Shown one piece after another: positions 25,766-33,907 of a stretch of 33,907 nt of DNA. The stretch is taken from assembly GCA_021809365.1 (NCBI GenBank), contig JAKBAC010000018.1:1-33907 (forward strand), read 5' to 3'. This DNA comes from Planctomycetota bacterium (GTDB lineage Bacteria > Planctomycetota > Phycisphaerae > WQYP01). A program made the translations under genes and the position numbers. The notes below the pieces were generated by a model. It was not told the DNA's origin and did not search any database. It saw only the letters and a list, made by a program, of their open reading frames with translations. Each line of letters begins with the position of its first letter. The first letter of the stretch is position 1.

Positions 25766-25809
25766 TTTGCTCAATACGTTGAGTAAAATTACTCAACGTA
25801 TTGAGTAAA
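25766..25809. promoter_or_regulatory. 44-bp inverted repeat immediately upstream of the AAA ATPase gene
   Basis: Two 21-bp arms (25766-25786 and 25789-25809) are reverse complements with one mismatch around a 2-bp centre. Each arm holds its own smaller dyad, CTCAA-TACG-TTGAG and CTCAA-CGTA-TTGAG. It ends 6 bp before the ATG, so it would be transcribed as a hairpin covering the translation start or act as a tandem operator. Function is inferred. Confidence 0.7.
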
Positions 25810-25815
25810 TGCTTT

Positions 25816-27003
25816 ATGGACTATATTCGCCCCTACGCTGAGGTTCTTACCCGCCGCCTGGCGGAGCCGCGACGGTTTATTCAAGTTGTTACCGGCCCCC
25901 GGCAGGTTGGCAAGACGACTCTGGTGCGGCAGGTCATTGAACGCTCTGGTCTGCCCGCCCGTTTTGCCGGTGCTGATGAGCCAACCTTGCGCGGCGGCGA
26001 TTGGATTGAACAGCAATGGGAAGCTGCGCGTGGCATGACCAGCGTCCGGCGACATGCTCCCGTGCTGGTACTTGATGAAGTACAAAAGGTGCCGCACTGG
26101 TCCGAGACAATTAAACGCTTATGGGATCGCGACAGCCGCAGCAAGCATCCGCTGCGTGTCGTGATTTTGGGGTCCGCACCGCTGCTGATCCAGAGTGGTT
26201 TATCGGAAAGTCTGACCGGGCGATTTGAGGTTATTCATCTGCCGCACTGGAGTTACAGTGAAATGCGGGCGGCATTTGATTGGAGCCTTCAACAATATCT
26301 TTATTACGGCGGGTATCCCGGAGCGGCCCCGTTGATCACCGATCCGGATCGCTGGAAACGATATATCAGAGATTCTTTGATTGAAACGACGATCGCTCGC
26401 GATGTGCTGTTATTGTCGCGTGTGGACAAGCCGACCTTGCTGCGGCGTCTTTTTGAATTGGGATGCCGATATTCCGGACAGGTGCTTTCCTATACCAAAA
26501 TGCTCGGCCAGCTTCAGGACGCCGGCAATACCACCACCCTGGCGCACTACCTGGAATTATTGACGGGCGCGGGCATGTTGACCGGGCTGCCCAAATTTGC
26601 CGGGCAAATCGTGCGCAGCCGCGGCTCAAGCCCGAAATTACAGGTGTTCAATACAGCGCTGATGACAGCGCAGTCTGATTTGAGCATAACTGAGGCGCTG
26701 GAGGATCGTGAATTCTGGGGCAGGCTTACAGAGTCCGCGGTTGGAGCTTATCTTGTCAATTCCGCCGCCGCAGGAAATGTTCAGGTATTTTATTGGCGTG
26801 AAGACAATCAGGAAGTGGATTTTATCCTCCGGTCCGGACGAAAGATCACAGCCATTGAAGTCAAAAGCGGACGCTCTTCCACCGCGCCGCCGGGCATGGC
26901 CGCATTGAGCAAGGCCTTCAGCCCGACCAGGAAATTACTGGTTGGCGGTGACGGCATTGCCGTGGGGGAGTTTCTCTCCAAACCAGTGAGCCATTGGTTG
27001 TGA
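25816..27003 (+). CDS. AAA_14 / DUF4143 ATPase
   Basis: A 395-residue P-loop ATPase. Walker A GPRQVGKTTL (27-36) and Walker B VLVLDEVQ (83-90) are intact. The middle shows YLYYGGYPGA, and the C-terminal DUF4143 part ends with VDFILRSGRKITAIEVKSG, a PD-(D/E)XK-like D...ExK arrangement. These proteins are common, horizontally spread and of unproven function, sometimes linked to DNA-directed or defence roles. ATG at 25816 is preferred; a TTG at 25801 lies inside the upstream inverted repeat. No strong SD is visible. It stands alone between repeat-rich gaps. Confidence 0.85.
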   Translation: MDYIRPYAEVLTRRLAEPRRFIQVVTGPRQVGKTTLVRQVIERSGLPARFAGADEPTLRGGDWIEQQWEAARGMTSVRRHAPVLVLDEVQKVPHWSETIKRLWDRDSRSKHPLRVVILGSAPLLIQSGLSESLTGRFEVIHLPHWSYSEMRAAFDWSLQQYLYYGGYPGAAPLITDPDRWKRYIRDSLIETTIARDVLLLSRVDKPTLLRRLFELGCRYSGQVLSYTKMLGQLQDAGNTTTLAHYLELLTGAGMLTGLPKFAGQIVRSRGSSPKLQVFNTALMTAQSDLSITEALEDREFWGRLTESAVGAYLVNSAAAGNVQVFYWREDNQEVDFILRSGRKITAIEVKSGRSSTAPPGMAALSKAFSPTRKLLVGGDGIAVGEFLSKPVSHWL

Positions 27004-27097
27004 CAGGGCAATTGACCCGCGTTTCCAAGGCTGGTACCGTTGTCTATCGACATCCGGGCTGGTTTCCAGAGGAGTTGGAATGACGGTGGCTGTGTCC

Positions 27098-27139
27098 AGT
27101 GCCCTGTTCCACCCGTAATTACGGGTGGAACAGGGCACT
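27098..27139. repeat. Perfect 42-bp palindrome
   Basis: Two 21-nt halves (27098-27118, 27119-27139) are exact reverse complements with no spacer; each carries GCCCTGTTCCACCCGTAA or its complement. No U-run follows. A degenerate relative is found at 32118-32160. It resembles a REP-like or transposon-end-derived element. Confidence 0.85.
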
Positions 27140-27216
27140 AGGTTCGCCGGTGCGCGAAGAAATGGAACACTTTCATGGTCAGCGCATTACGGGTGAACGG
27201 CATACGGAGAAATTAA

Positions 27217-27306
27217 GTGGCCAAAGCAGAATTTACCTACAACGAGCGATCGTGGGCGATCGATGTGATCACCGCGATCAACGCCTATTCGAGTGAACAC
27301 CAGTGA
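27217..27306 (+). pseudogene. 29-codon N-terminal remnant of a larger gene
   Basis: GTG with GGAG 7 nt upstream opens VAKAEFTYNERSWAIDVITA and nine more residues before a stop. The FTYNERSWAIDVI start resembles the N-terminus of longer restriction/methylase-associated proteins known to me, but here the frame ends where those continue. It is therefore probably a truncated remnant whose start signals survive. Assignment is from memory and tentative. Confidence 0.4.
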
Positions 27307-27366
27307 TGAGTTTCGGGAAAGGCTGCGATGATATGGTTCAGGACATGGTTGTAATTGAGGCGTGGT

Positions 27367-28404
27367 ATGGGCCGGTTGCCGCGGGATGGTGAATATTTCG
27401 TCGCGCGCCTGCTTGATTTGGGGCGGCGGGTTCGGGCAGCCGCGAGGGGCGCACGGGCGTCCGTGGGGGAATTTGAGCATGGCTCTCTGGCACAGGTGGC
27501 CCGTGAAAGCGCCGCGGATACAATTTATCAATTGGATACACACATTGAACCGGTTCTCGAGGAATTTTGCGAAGCATGGGGCCGCGAACTGCCGCTGATT
27601 TTAATTGCGGAGGGCATTGATGATGAACACGGTTCGGAGGGTATCAGATGCTTTCCGCACGGCACCAGGCCCGCCGATGCGGCCTTCCGGCTGATTGTGG
27701 ATCCCATTGATGGCACACGGGAACTGATGTATGACAAACGCTCCGGTTGGCTGTTGGCGGGTGTGGCGGCGAATCATGGCGAGGCCACTCGCTTATCGCA
27801 CATAGAGGCGGCGGTGCAGGTGGAAATCCCGACCAGCAGGCAGAATCTTTCCGATGTGCTTTGGGCCATACGCGGCAAGGGAGCGATGGCGGAGCGTGAA
27901 AATCTGGACACGCATGGCACGACGCAGCTGATGTTGCGGCCCAGTGGTGCGCAAAATATCGCGCATGGATTTGGATCGGTGGTGAGTTTTTTTCCCGGCA
28001 CCAAAGTGGTGGCTGCCGAACTGATGGAAGCCATTTCCATTCGCTGCGGCGGCGGCATGGATCCGGGCAGGCCGCTGGTATTTGAAGATCAATATATCTC
28101 CACCGGTGGGCAGCTTCATGAGGTGATGATGGGGCATGATCGATTCATCGCGGATGTGCGTCCGCATTTTTATCGTCTTGGCGGGCAATCCGCTGGTCTA
28201 TCCGCCCATGCCTATGATTTATGCACCATGGTTATCGCGCAGGAAGCGGGTGTGGTATTAACGAATGGTTTGGGCGGCGCGGTGGATGGGGTGCTGGATG
28301 TCACCAGTTCGGTGGCATGGGTGGCGTATGCCAATGAAGCGTTACGCGATTTAATCGAGCCGGTGATGATGGAATTTTTCGCAGCCCGCGGTTTAGCGCG
28401 GTAA
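27367..28404 (+). CDS. Inositol monophosphatase family protein
   Basis: A 345-residue member of the Li+-sensitive FBPase/IMPase phosphatase superfamily. Metal-binding motifs are DPIDGTREL at 112-120 and, nearer the C-terminus, HAYDLCTMVIAQEAGVVLTN, equivalent to the WDxAAG region. The usual GEE metal site appears as AEG(ID)DE near 81-87, so it is altered. It may act on a sugar phosphate, inositol phosphate or PAP-like substrate. ATG at 27367 has GAGG 6 nt upstream. It leads a three-gene unit (21 nt to the SDR gene). Confidence 0.82.
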   Translation: MGRLPRDGEYFVARLLDLGRRVRAAARGARASVGEFEHGSLAQVARESAADTIYQLDTHIEPVLEEFCEAWGRELPLILIAEGIDDEHGSEGIRCFPHGTRPADAAFRLIVDPIDGTRELMYDKRSGWLLAGVAANHGEATRLSHIEAAVQVEIPTSRQNLSDVLWAIRGKGAMAERENLDTHGTTQLMLRPSGAQNIAHGFGSVVSFFPGTKVVAAELMEAISIRCGGGMDPGRPLVFEDQYISTGGQLHEVMMGHDRFIADVRPHFYRLGGQSAGLSAHAYDLCTMVIAQEAGVVLTNGLGGAVDGVLDVTSSVAWVAYANEALRDLIEPVMMEFFAARGLAR

Positions 28405-28425
28405 TCAGAAATGCAGGAGATGCCC

Positions 28426-29169
28426 ATGAAAGTGGTGATTGTTACCGGCGGCGGCAGCGGGATTGGAGCGGCGGCGGCCACGAGACTTGTGGCACGCGGG
28501 GATGCCGTGTTTATTGTCGGACGCGATGGCACGAAGCTCGCCGCGACGGCGTCGGCTTTGCGTAACGGCCCCGGCGAAATTGCCTGTCATCAGGCGGATG
28601 TCAGCAAGCCCGATGAAGTTGAGCATCTGGTTGACACCGTGTTGGAATCGAAGGGGCGCATTGACGCGGTGATCAATGGTGCCGGCGCGGCTCCGATGGT
28701 GCCAACCTGTGACGTGACAACGGAGCAATGGCGGGAGATTCTGGATATCAATTTATCCTCGGTGTTTTATATGACCCGGGCGGTGTGGCCGGTGTTCAAG
28801 AAGCAGTTTGAGGCATTATCCGCGCCGCAGCCAACCCAGCGCGACGCGGGTGTGATTATCAATATATCTTCAGAGGCCGCGCGTGATCCGTTTGCGGGCC
28901 TGGGGGCTTATGGAGCGGCCAAAGCGGGCGTGAATCTATTGACAAAGGCCACCGCGCGCGAAGGGCGTGACATCGGCGTGCGTGTCATCGCAATTGCCCC
29001 GGCGGCGGTGGACACCGCGATGTTCCAGTCATTGCCGATTGCCTCCAAGGTGCCGGTGCGGGATATTCTGGATGTTGATTCCGCGGCGGATGCGATTCTT
29101 TCCGCATTGGATGGCGGTTTGTGGTGCGCCGGCGGCGAGACGCTTTATATCCACAGGCGATGTTTGTAG
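28426..29169 (+). CDS. Short-chain dehydrogenase/reductase
   Basis: A 247-residue classical SDR. The Rossmann motif TGGGSGIG is at 7-14, NGAG at 84-87, catalytic Ser near 148, and YGAAK at 162-166. Acidic residue absent and R33 after the second strand (VGRDG) suggests NADP preference. Substrate unknown. ATG at 28426 has GGAG 6 nt upstream; two earlier in-frame ATGs have no SD. The C-terminus lacks the long substrate-loop extension. It is placed between the phosphatase-like and SixA-like genes with 21- and 18-nt gaps, indicating one transcript. Confidence 0.86.
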   Translation: MKVVIVTGGGSGIGAAAATRLVARGDAVFIVGRDGTKLAATASALRNGPGEIACHQADVSKPDEVEHLVDTVLESKGRIDAVINGAGAAPMVPTCDVTTEQWREILDINLSSVFYMTRAVWPVFKKQFEALSAPQPTQRDAGVIINISSEAARDPFAGLGAYGAAKAGVNLLTKATAREGRDIGVRVIAIAPAAVDTAMFQSLPIASKVPVRDILDVDSAADAILSALDGGLWCAGGETLYIHRRCL

Positions 29170-29187
29170 GTGTAACGGAGCACGATC

Positions 29188-29694
29188 ATGAAACTTTATC
29201 TGATTCGTCATGCCATTGCCGGCAATGCGAAGGAAGATGGTTCTGATGCGGAGCGTCCGCTGACGCGCGAGGGCGTGAAGAAATTCCGCCGGGCGGTGAA
29301 AGGATTCATGCTGCTTGATCCGCCGATTGATGTAATTTTCAGTTCACCATACCTTCGTGCGCGTCAAACTGCGGAGATTCTGGCGCACGACATCGAGCGT
29401 GCTCAACGGTTGCCGCTGACGGCGCACTTGGAGGAAAGTCTGGCTCCGCCCGGCGATGTGCGGTCATTTCTGGCGGCAGTCGCGAAAATAAGTCCGTCCG
29501 CGCGGGGCGTGGCGGCGGTGGGCCATGAACCGATTTTAAGCGGCTGGATTGCGGCGTTGTGTGGTGACGGGCATGGCCGGTATGAGATGAAAAAGGGTGC
29601 GATAGCTGGTATAGAGCTGGCGGGTGGGAAGGAAATGAAGGGAGAATTGTTCATGCTGGCGCAGCCGACGCTGCTGCGGGGGTTGGGGCGATAG
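29188..29694 (+). CDS. SixA-like histidine phosphatase
   Basis: A 168-residue member of the RHG (phosphoglycerate mutase-like) superfamily. The N-terminal LIRHA places the nucleophilic H8; R57 and R59 lie in SSPYLRARQTAEI; H113 is in VGHEP. Its short length and the ERPLTREGVKKF stretch fit SixA, which dephosphorylates histidine-phosphotransfer proteins; the substrate here is unproven. CGGAG precedes ATG by 7 nt. Last gene of the three-gene unit; the 254 bp after it hold no gene. Confidence 0.85.
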   Translation: MKLYLIRHAIAGNAKEDGSDAERPLTREGVKKFRRAVKGFMLLDPPIDVIFSSPYLRARQTAEILAHDIERAQRLPLTAHLEESLAPPGDVRSFLAAVAKISPSARGVAAVGHEPILSGWIAALCGDGHGRYEMKKGAIAGIELAGGKEMKGELFMLAQPTLLRGLGR

Positions 29695-29948
29695 GGTACA
29701 ATCAGTCGCGATATACCAGAGCATCGTGGTGATAACCCGGAGTAGAGCTCAACGGCCCCACTGCCACGCCCTTCTCGTCGTCCCCCAATGCACTTGTGGC
29801 GACAAAGCTCGCGTAGCCCGGTATGATTTTCAAAGGAAGCCGCGCGTGCCGGCAAAGAGCGATATAGAGGAAGGGTTGTCAAGAAATGCCACCGACCACT
29901 ACCAGCCAATTGTCTATAACCCAACATCCAAATGAAAAGGAATCAGCC

Positions 29949-32117
29949 ATGGCTTCGCGCCGCGAGGTAATTAAATTTGGAGCATTGGTGATGGCGGCCA
30001 CCGGGGTGTCCGCTGGTTGCAGTACCACACGTCAACACCTGGTGGCCGGGAGAGGTGCCATGACCCCCGGCGGAAGTTTGTCCGCTGCCCGCATTGACAT
30101 GAACATTGATCAGGCCTGGAAATTTCTCAAGCAGGGTTTTCCGGAGGCGCAGGCTCCCGATCTCAATGACACCGGCTGGGCCGTGGTGGAGTTGCCACAC
30201 ACGTACAACGGTTTGGATGCGCAAACGGGTGCCCCCTATTATCGCGGGCCGGCATGGTATCGCAAGGAACTGGAATTGCCACGCGTGGCCGCCGCGGATG
30301 TCGATAAACAGTTTTTCCTTTATTTTGAAGGGGCCGGCCTGACGACCGAAGTTTACTGTAATGGGCGGCGGGCCGGTGGGCACATGGGGATGTTTGCCGG
30401 TTTTTGCGTTGACATCACGCCGTTTGTCAATCGTGCCGGGCGCAATGTCATTGCGGTGCGCGTGGATAATGCGCACAACGATCACATCGCGCCGCTCAAT
30501 GGCGATTTTAACTTTGATGGCGGATTGTATCGGCATGTCCGGCTGCTGGCGCTCAATGCGTTGTCCATCAGTCCGCTGGATGATGGCGGCCCCGGTGTGT
30601 ACATCAAGCAAGTGCGCGTAACACCGGAAAAGGCGGAGCTGGAAATCACCACGTTGCTGCGCAACGCATCCTCCAATGAAATCGTCGCCGGTTTGGGATA
30701 CAGCATAGGCGATCATGCGGGTAATATCGTGCTGACCAATGCGGGATCGCGCATTGTGCCGGCGGGCGCGACGGTGTCTCATGTACAAACAATGACATTG
30801 GCCAATCCGCATCTGTGGCATGGGAGGAAAGACCCGTATCTGTATGAAATGACTGTCGAGATTTTTGACGCACAGCGGTGTACCGACCGCCTAAGGCAGA
30901 ATCTGGGATTGCGCTTTTTTCATATCGATCCCGATAAGGGATTTTTCCTCAATGGCCAGTCCCATCCGTTGCGCGGCGTTTGTACGCATCAGGATCGTCC
31001 CAACAAGGGCCGGGCCGTCAGCGATGCGGATTACCGCCAGGATCTGGACATCATTCATGAAATGGGGGCTACCTGCGTGCGCATGGCGCACTATCAGCAT
31101 GCGCAGGCCTCGTATGACGCGGCGGACAAACTTGGACTGGTGGTGTGGGCGGAAGATGGACTGGTCAACGGAGTCGCGCATAACCAGGAATTTGAGCGCA
31201 ACCAGGAGCAGCAGGTGCGCGAACTCATTAAGCAGAATTTTAATCACCCGTCCATCTGCTTCTGGAGCATGTACAACGAATTGGGGAACAATGGGCCGCA
31301 TAACCTGGGCTGCAATCTGGTGCGGAAACTTAATGCCGAGGCCAAACGACTGGACCCCACGCGCCCGACCACCGCCGCCGACGATTGTTCGCAATCCAAT
31401 CCCGTTGGTTATATCACCGATATTATCGCCTTTAACCGCTATCCGGGCTGGTACGGCGGGAAGATGACGGACTATGCCGACACGCTGGACGGCATTCGCA
31501 AAGTCATGGAGGCCAAAGCACCGGGTAGATGCATCGGCCTAAGCGAATATGGTGCCGGCGCGAGCATTTTCCAGCACGAATCGCATGTAACCCAGCCTAA
31601 CCCCGGTGCGTATTGGCATCCCGAGGAATATCAGGCCTTGCTGCATGAACACGCCTGGGCGGCCATTAAAGATCGGCCATGGTTATGGGGAACGTTTCTC
31701 TGGGTGATGTTTGACTTCGCATCGGCATTTCGCCATGAAGGCGATCACCCCGGAAAAAATGATAAAGGCATGGTCACGCGTGACCGTAAAACCCGCAAGG
31801 ATGCCTTTTATTTTTATAAAGCGCAATGGGCCACCGAACCGTTTGTTTACATCACGGATCGGCGTTTTAACTGCCGCCCCGTTCCACAGGCGGTTTGGAA
31901 AGTTTACGCGAATTGCCCAAGTGTGGAACTGATGCTCAATGGCCGATCGTTGGGCCTGCGGCAAGGTGTTGATGGTGTATTTGTCTGGCCGGAGACACTC
32001 TTGCGCGTGGGGCCGAATCATATCCGGGCCATCGGCACGCATTCCGCCGGGCGGGTGGAGGATGCCTGCATGATCGTCCACGATCCGCGCGCGCCGCATC
32101 ATGCAACGTATCGCTAG
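29949..32117 (+). CDS. Exported family GH2 beta-glycosidase
   Basis: A 722-residue glycoside hydrolase family 2 protein (beta-galactosidase/glucuronidase/mannosidase group). ASRREVIKFGALVMAATG is a Tat signal, and C24 in VSAGC could accept a lipid although the -3 Ser is atypical. A sugar-binding domain (about 50-205), an immunoglobulin-like domain (215-315) and a TIM barrel (320-620) follow. The acid/base is E444 (MYNELG) and the nucleophile E533 (LSEYGAG). Start 29949 is supported by AAGGA 8 nt upstream. The exact sugar is unknown. It has no sugar-uptake genes beside it. Confidence 0.88.
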   Translation: MASRREVIKFGALVMAATGVSAGCSTTRQHLVAGRGAMTPGGSLSAARIDMNIDQAWKFLKQGFPEAQAPDLNDTGWAVVELPHTYNGLDAQTGAPYYRGPAWYRKELELPRVAAADVDKQFFLYFEGAGLTTEVYCNGRRAGGHMGMFAGFCVDITPFVNRAGRNVIAVRVDNAHNDHIAPLNGDFNFDGGLYRHVRLLALNALSISPLDDGGPGVYIKQVRVTPEKAELEITTLLRNASSNEIVAGLGYSIGDHAGNIVLTNAGSRIVPAGATVSHVQTMTLANPHLWHGRKDPYLYEMTVEIFDAQRCTDRLRQNLGLRFFHIDPDKGFFLNGQSHPLRGVCTHQDRPNKGRAVSDADYRQDLDIIHEMGATCVRMAHYQHAQASYDAADKLGLVVWAEDGLVNGVAHNQEFERNQEQQVRELIKQNFNHPSICFWSMYNELGNNGPHNLGCNLVRKLNAEAKRLDPTRPTTAADDCSQSNPVGYITDIIAFNRYPGWYGGKMTDYADTLDGIRKVMEAKAPGRCIGLSEYGAGASIFQHESHVTQPNPGAYWHPEEYQALLHEHAWAAIKDRPWLWGTFLWVMFDFASAFRHEGDHPGKNDKGMVTRDRKTRKDAFYFYKAQWATEPFVYITDRRFNCRPVPQAVWKVYANCPSVELMLNGRSLGLRQGVDGVFVWPETLLRVGPNHIRAIGTHSAGRVEDACMIVHDPRAPHHATYR

Positions 32118-32160
32118 AGCCCTGTTCCACCCGTACTTATGGGTGAAACTGTTACAGGCC
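32118..32160. repeat. Degenerate copy of the 42-bp palindrome
   Basis: Begins right after the GH2 stop codon. The left half AGCCCTGTTCCACCCGTA is intact; the right half (TATGGGTGAAACTGTTACAGG) has several changes relative to 27119-27139. It may still form a hairpin at the 3' end of the GH2 transcript. Confidence 0.65.
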
Positions 32161-32222
32161 CCTCTCCAGGCACCCGCGCCAGGTGTAGGTGCAATTATCA
32201 TATTCGATTACAATTCTCTTCC

Positions 32223-33907
32223 ATGAAACGATTGCGCAAAATGTTGGTGACCTTGCTGCCGATGCTGGCGCTGGCGTTGCCTTTGCTGGTGATGATTACC
32301 GCGGCGCATGGTCGGGCGGGCGGCGGCGAGGGTTTTGGCGGCGGCGGCGGATTTGGCGGTGGCGGCGGGTTCGGAGGCGATGGCAGCGGTGGGAATGGCG
32401 GCGGCGGGATAATCCTCTGGCTGATTGTTGAATATCTTGTGCTGGAACATCCGGTGATCGGTATTCCGGTGTTGATTGTCGCGGGGTTTTTGTATTATAA
32501 AACGCACACATCCGTGGCCGGTTATGTCCGCGATCAGCGCACGCAATCCGGGTTGGCAGCGGTGGATGAAAATGCCGAAGCGGCGGCGGTGCGGGAACTT
32601 CAGCAGACCGATCCCGGGTTTGATCTGGAGAAATTCTATGGCCGCGTGAGCACGGCTTTTCTGAAAATTCAAGACGCCTGGTGTACGCAGAATCTTCCCA
32701 CGATCCGGGCGTTTATTTCCGATGGGGTGCATGAGCGTTTCGGCCTGCAATTTGCCGAGCAGAAATTGGATTGCGTGCGCGACCGCATGTCGGATATTGC
32801 GGTGCGGGAAGTTCAGATGGTGCAGTTGATCCATGACAATGTGTTTGATTCAGCCACGGTGCGCATCACAGCGTCCGCGGTGGATCAAACGCTTTCGACG
32901 GTGGATGGGCGGGTTATTTCCGGATCAGGGGAAGCGGAGGAATTTACGGAGTATTGGACATTTTTAAGACGGCGCGGAGCCAAGACACCGGATGGGGCGG
33001 GCCTGATTGAAGGCAACTGCCCCAATTGCGGCGCGGCGATTGCATTGAATCAGGGCAGCCAGTGCCAAAGCTGCCATGCGCTGCTGCGCAGCGGGCAATA
33101 TGATTGGGTATTGGCGGAAATTACGCAGGATTCGCAATGGGAACCGGAAACGTCGCGTGACATGCCGGGAGTTCCGCAACTTCAGACGCGCGATCCCAAT
33201 TTCACGCTTGCCGGCCTGGAGGATCGCGTTTCGGTGATTTTCTGGCGGAAGGTCATGGCGGATCGGTTGGGCAATGTGGATCCGCTGCGGAAGGTTTCCG
33301 CCCCATCATTTGTGCAAAGCTATGCTCCATTGCTGGCAGCGCAGGCCAACGGTGTGCGCGCGTTCTGGGGTGATTGCGCGGTGGGGGCGGTGCAGACCAT
33401 GGGCATGATCTGCGGAACTCCGATGGACCGCGCCTTGGTGGAAGTGCGATGGTCCAGTCGGCGGTATCAGACGGACGCATCGGGCAAAGCGCAAAAGACG
33501 CCGGAGAGTAATTTAGCGCAGCATCTGATGGTGCTGCAGCGCCAGGCGGGCGCGAAAACCGATCCGGACAAAGGTATTTCCTCGGCCCATTGCCCCCATT
33601 GCGGCGCGCCGGTGATGGACGATACTTCCAATGCGTGCAGCTTCTGCGGAACGGTGCTCAACGATGGGGCCGCCGATTGGATTCTGCTGGACATGCTGCC
33701 GGTATATGGCCCGGCAGCGCAGAAATTGCTGGTGCAATTGGCCGACAGCAATGCGTTGGTGCCTGATCCGGCGGCCGCGCGGCAACAGGCTGCGGCGATG
33801 CTCAATGTGCAGCCGCCGCCACCGGCCGGGATACTTGCATGGATGGTCAAATGTATGGTGGAGAACGGCAACATCGACGGCGGTGAGCAGCGCATGTTGC
33901 GGCATAT
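32223..33907 (+). CDS. Tim44-like / zinc-ribbon membrane protein with internal duplication (3' end outside window)
   Basis: The frame is open from the ATG at 32223 to the window edge (561 codons, no stop). A signal or anchor (1-30) and a Gly-rich run (32-62) precede a hydrophobic span (63-92). Then two units follow: a Tim44-like domain (about 128-252) with a zinc ribbon C266, C269, C281, C284, and a second Tim44-like stretch (about 320-450) with ribbon C457, C460, C472, C475. Both ribbons are introduced by a similar R..GAKT(D)P..G segment. The last residues (WMVKCMVENGNIDGGEQRML) look like a TerB-type helix. Function unknown; possible membrane-associated scaffold. The SD is weak. Confidence 0.75.
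   Translation, partial: MKRLRKMLVTLLPMLALALPLLVMITAAHGRAGGGEGFGGGGGFGGGGGFGGDGSGGNGGGGIILWLIVEYLVLEHPVIGIPVLIVAGFLYYKTHTSVAGYVRDQRTQSGLAAVDENAEAAAVRELQQTDPGFDLEKFYGRVSTAFLKIQDAWCTQNLPTIRAFISDGVHERFGLQFAEQKLDCVRDRMSDIAVREVQMVQLIHDNVFDSATVRITASAVDQTLSTVDGRVISGSGEAEEFTEYWTFLRRRGAKTPDGAGLIEGNCPNCGAAIALNQGSQCQSCHALLRSGQYDWVLAEITQDSQWEPETSRDMPGVPQLQTRDPNFTLAGLEDRVSVIFWRKVMADRLGNVDPLRKVSAPSFVQSYAPLLAAQANGVRAFWGDCAVGAVQTMGMICGTPMDRALVEVRWSSRRYQTDASGKAQKTPESNLAQHLMVLQRQAGAKTDPDKGISSAHCPHCGAPVMDDTSNACSFCGTVLNDGAADWILLDMLPVYGPAAQKLLVQLADSNALVPDPAAARQQAAAMLNVQPPPPAGILAWMVKCMVENGNIDGGEQRMLRH

Overview
The window looks like a chromosomal piece of a Planctomycetota bacterium, probably Phycisphaerae-like. 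The main reasons are an exported protein ending in a PEP-CTERM sorting signal (24502-25230), an alternative complex III / caa3 oxidase respiratory cluster, Tat-exported glycoside hydrolases, and long intergenic stretches full of dispersed repeats. The assignment is inferred from gene content; no rRNA or other phylogenetic marker is present. I found no tRNA, rRNA, CRISPR array, transposase or prophage gene.

Region 1 (1-16.5 kb, minus strand) is a complete electron-transfer module. Transcribed first is actABCDEF (alternative complex III, quinol:cytochrome c oxidoreductase) followed by a membrane-anchored monohaem cytochrome c (16098-7263). After a 0.4 kb gap come sco, coxB (CuA subunit fused to two cytochrome c domains), coxA (A2-type, YSHPAVY motif), coxC, coxD and a second subunit III-like gene (6817-284). 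Together they would oxidise quinol, pass electrons through covalently bound cytochromes c and reduce oxygen. Each of the two units has a good sigma70-like promoter. Upstream of each promoter, in the same orientation and at nearly the same distance from the -10 box, lies a copy of a ~115-bp repeat centred on the dyad CGGCATWTATGCCG. The last cytochrome domain of CoxB and the stand-alone cytochrome are near-identical copies. A fragment of a nucleotidyltransferase-like gene lies at the extreme left end.

Region 2 (16.5-21.0 kb, plus strand) holds a NUDIX-like protein, a GNAT acetyltransferase, chromosomal-type parB with two parS sites upstream (one overlapping its promoter) but no adjacent parA, and an RluA-family pseudouridine synthase.

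Region 3 (21.0-27.3 kb) is accessory in character: a Tat-exported clan GH-A glycoside hydrolase (minus strand), a PEP-CTERM surface protein with its own promoter, long leader and terminator, then an AAA/DUF4143 ATPase preceded by a 44-bp inverted repeat. The spaces between contain mosaic intergenic repeats shared in part with 17.4 kb, an 18-bp perfect inverted repeat, a perfect 42-bp palindrome and a 29-codon gene remnant.

Region 4 (27.3-33.9 kb, plus strand) has a tight three-gene unit (inositol monophosphatase-like, SDR oxidoreductase, SixA-like phosphatase), a Tat-exported family GH2 glycosidase, a degenerate copy of the 42-bp palindrome, and an open-ended membrane protein with an internally duplicated Tim44-like plus zinc-ribbon architecture that runs off the right edge.
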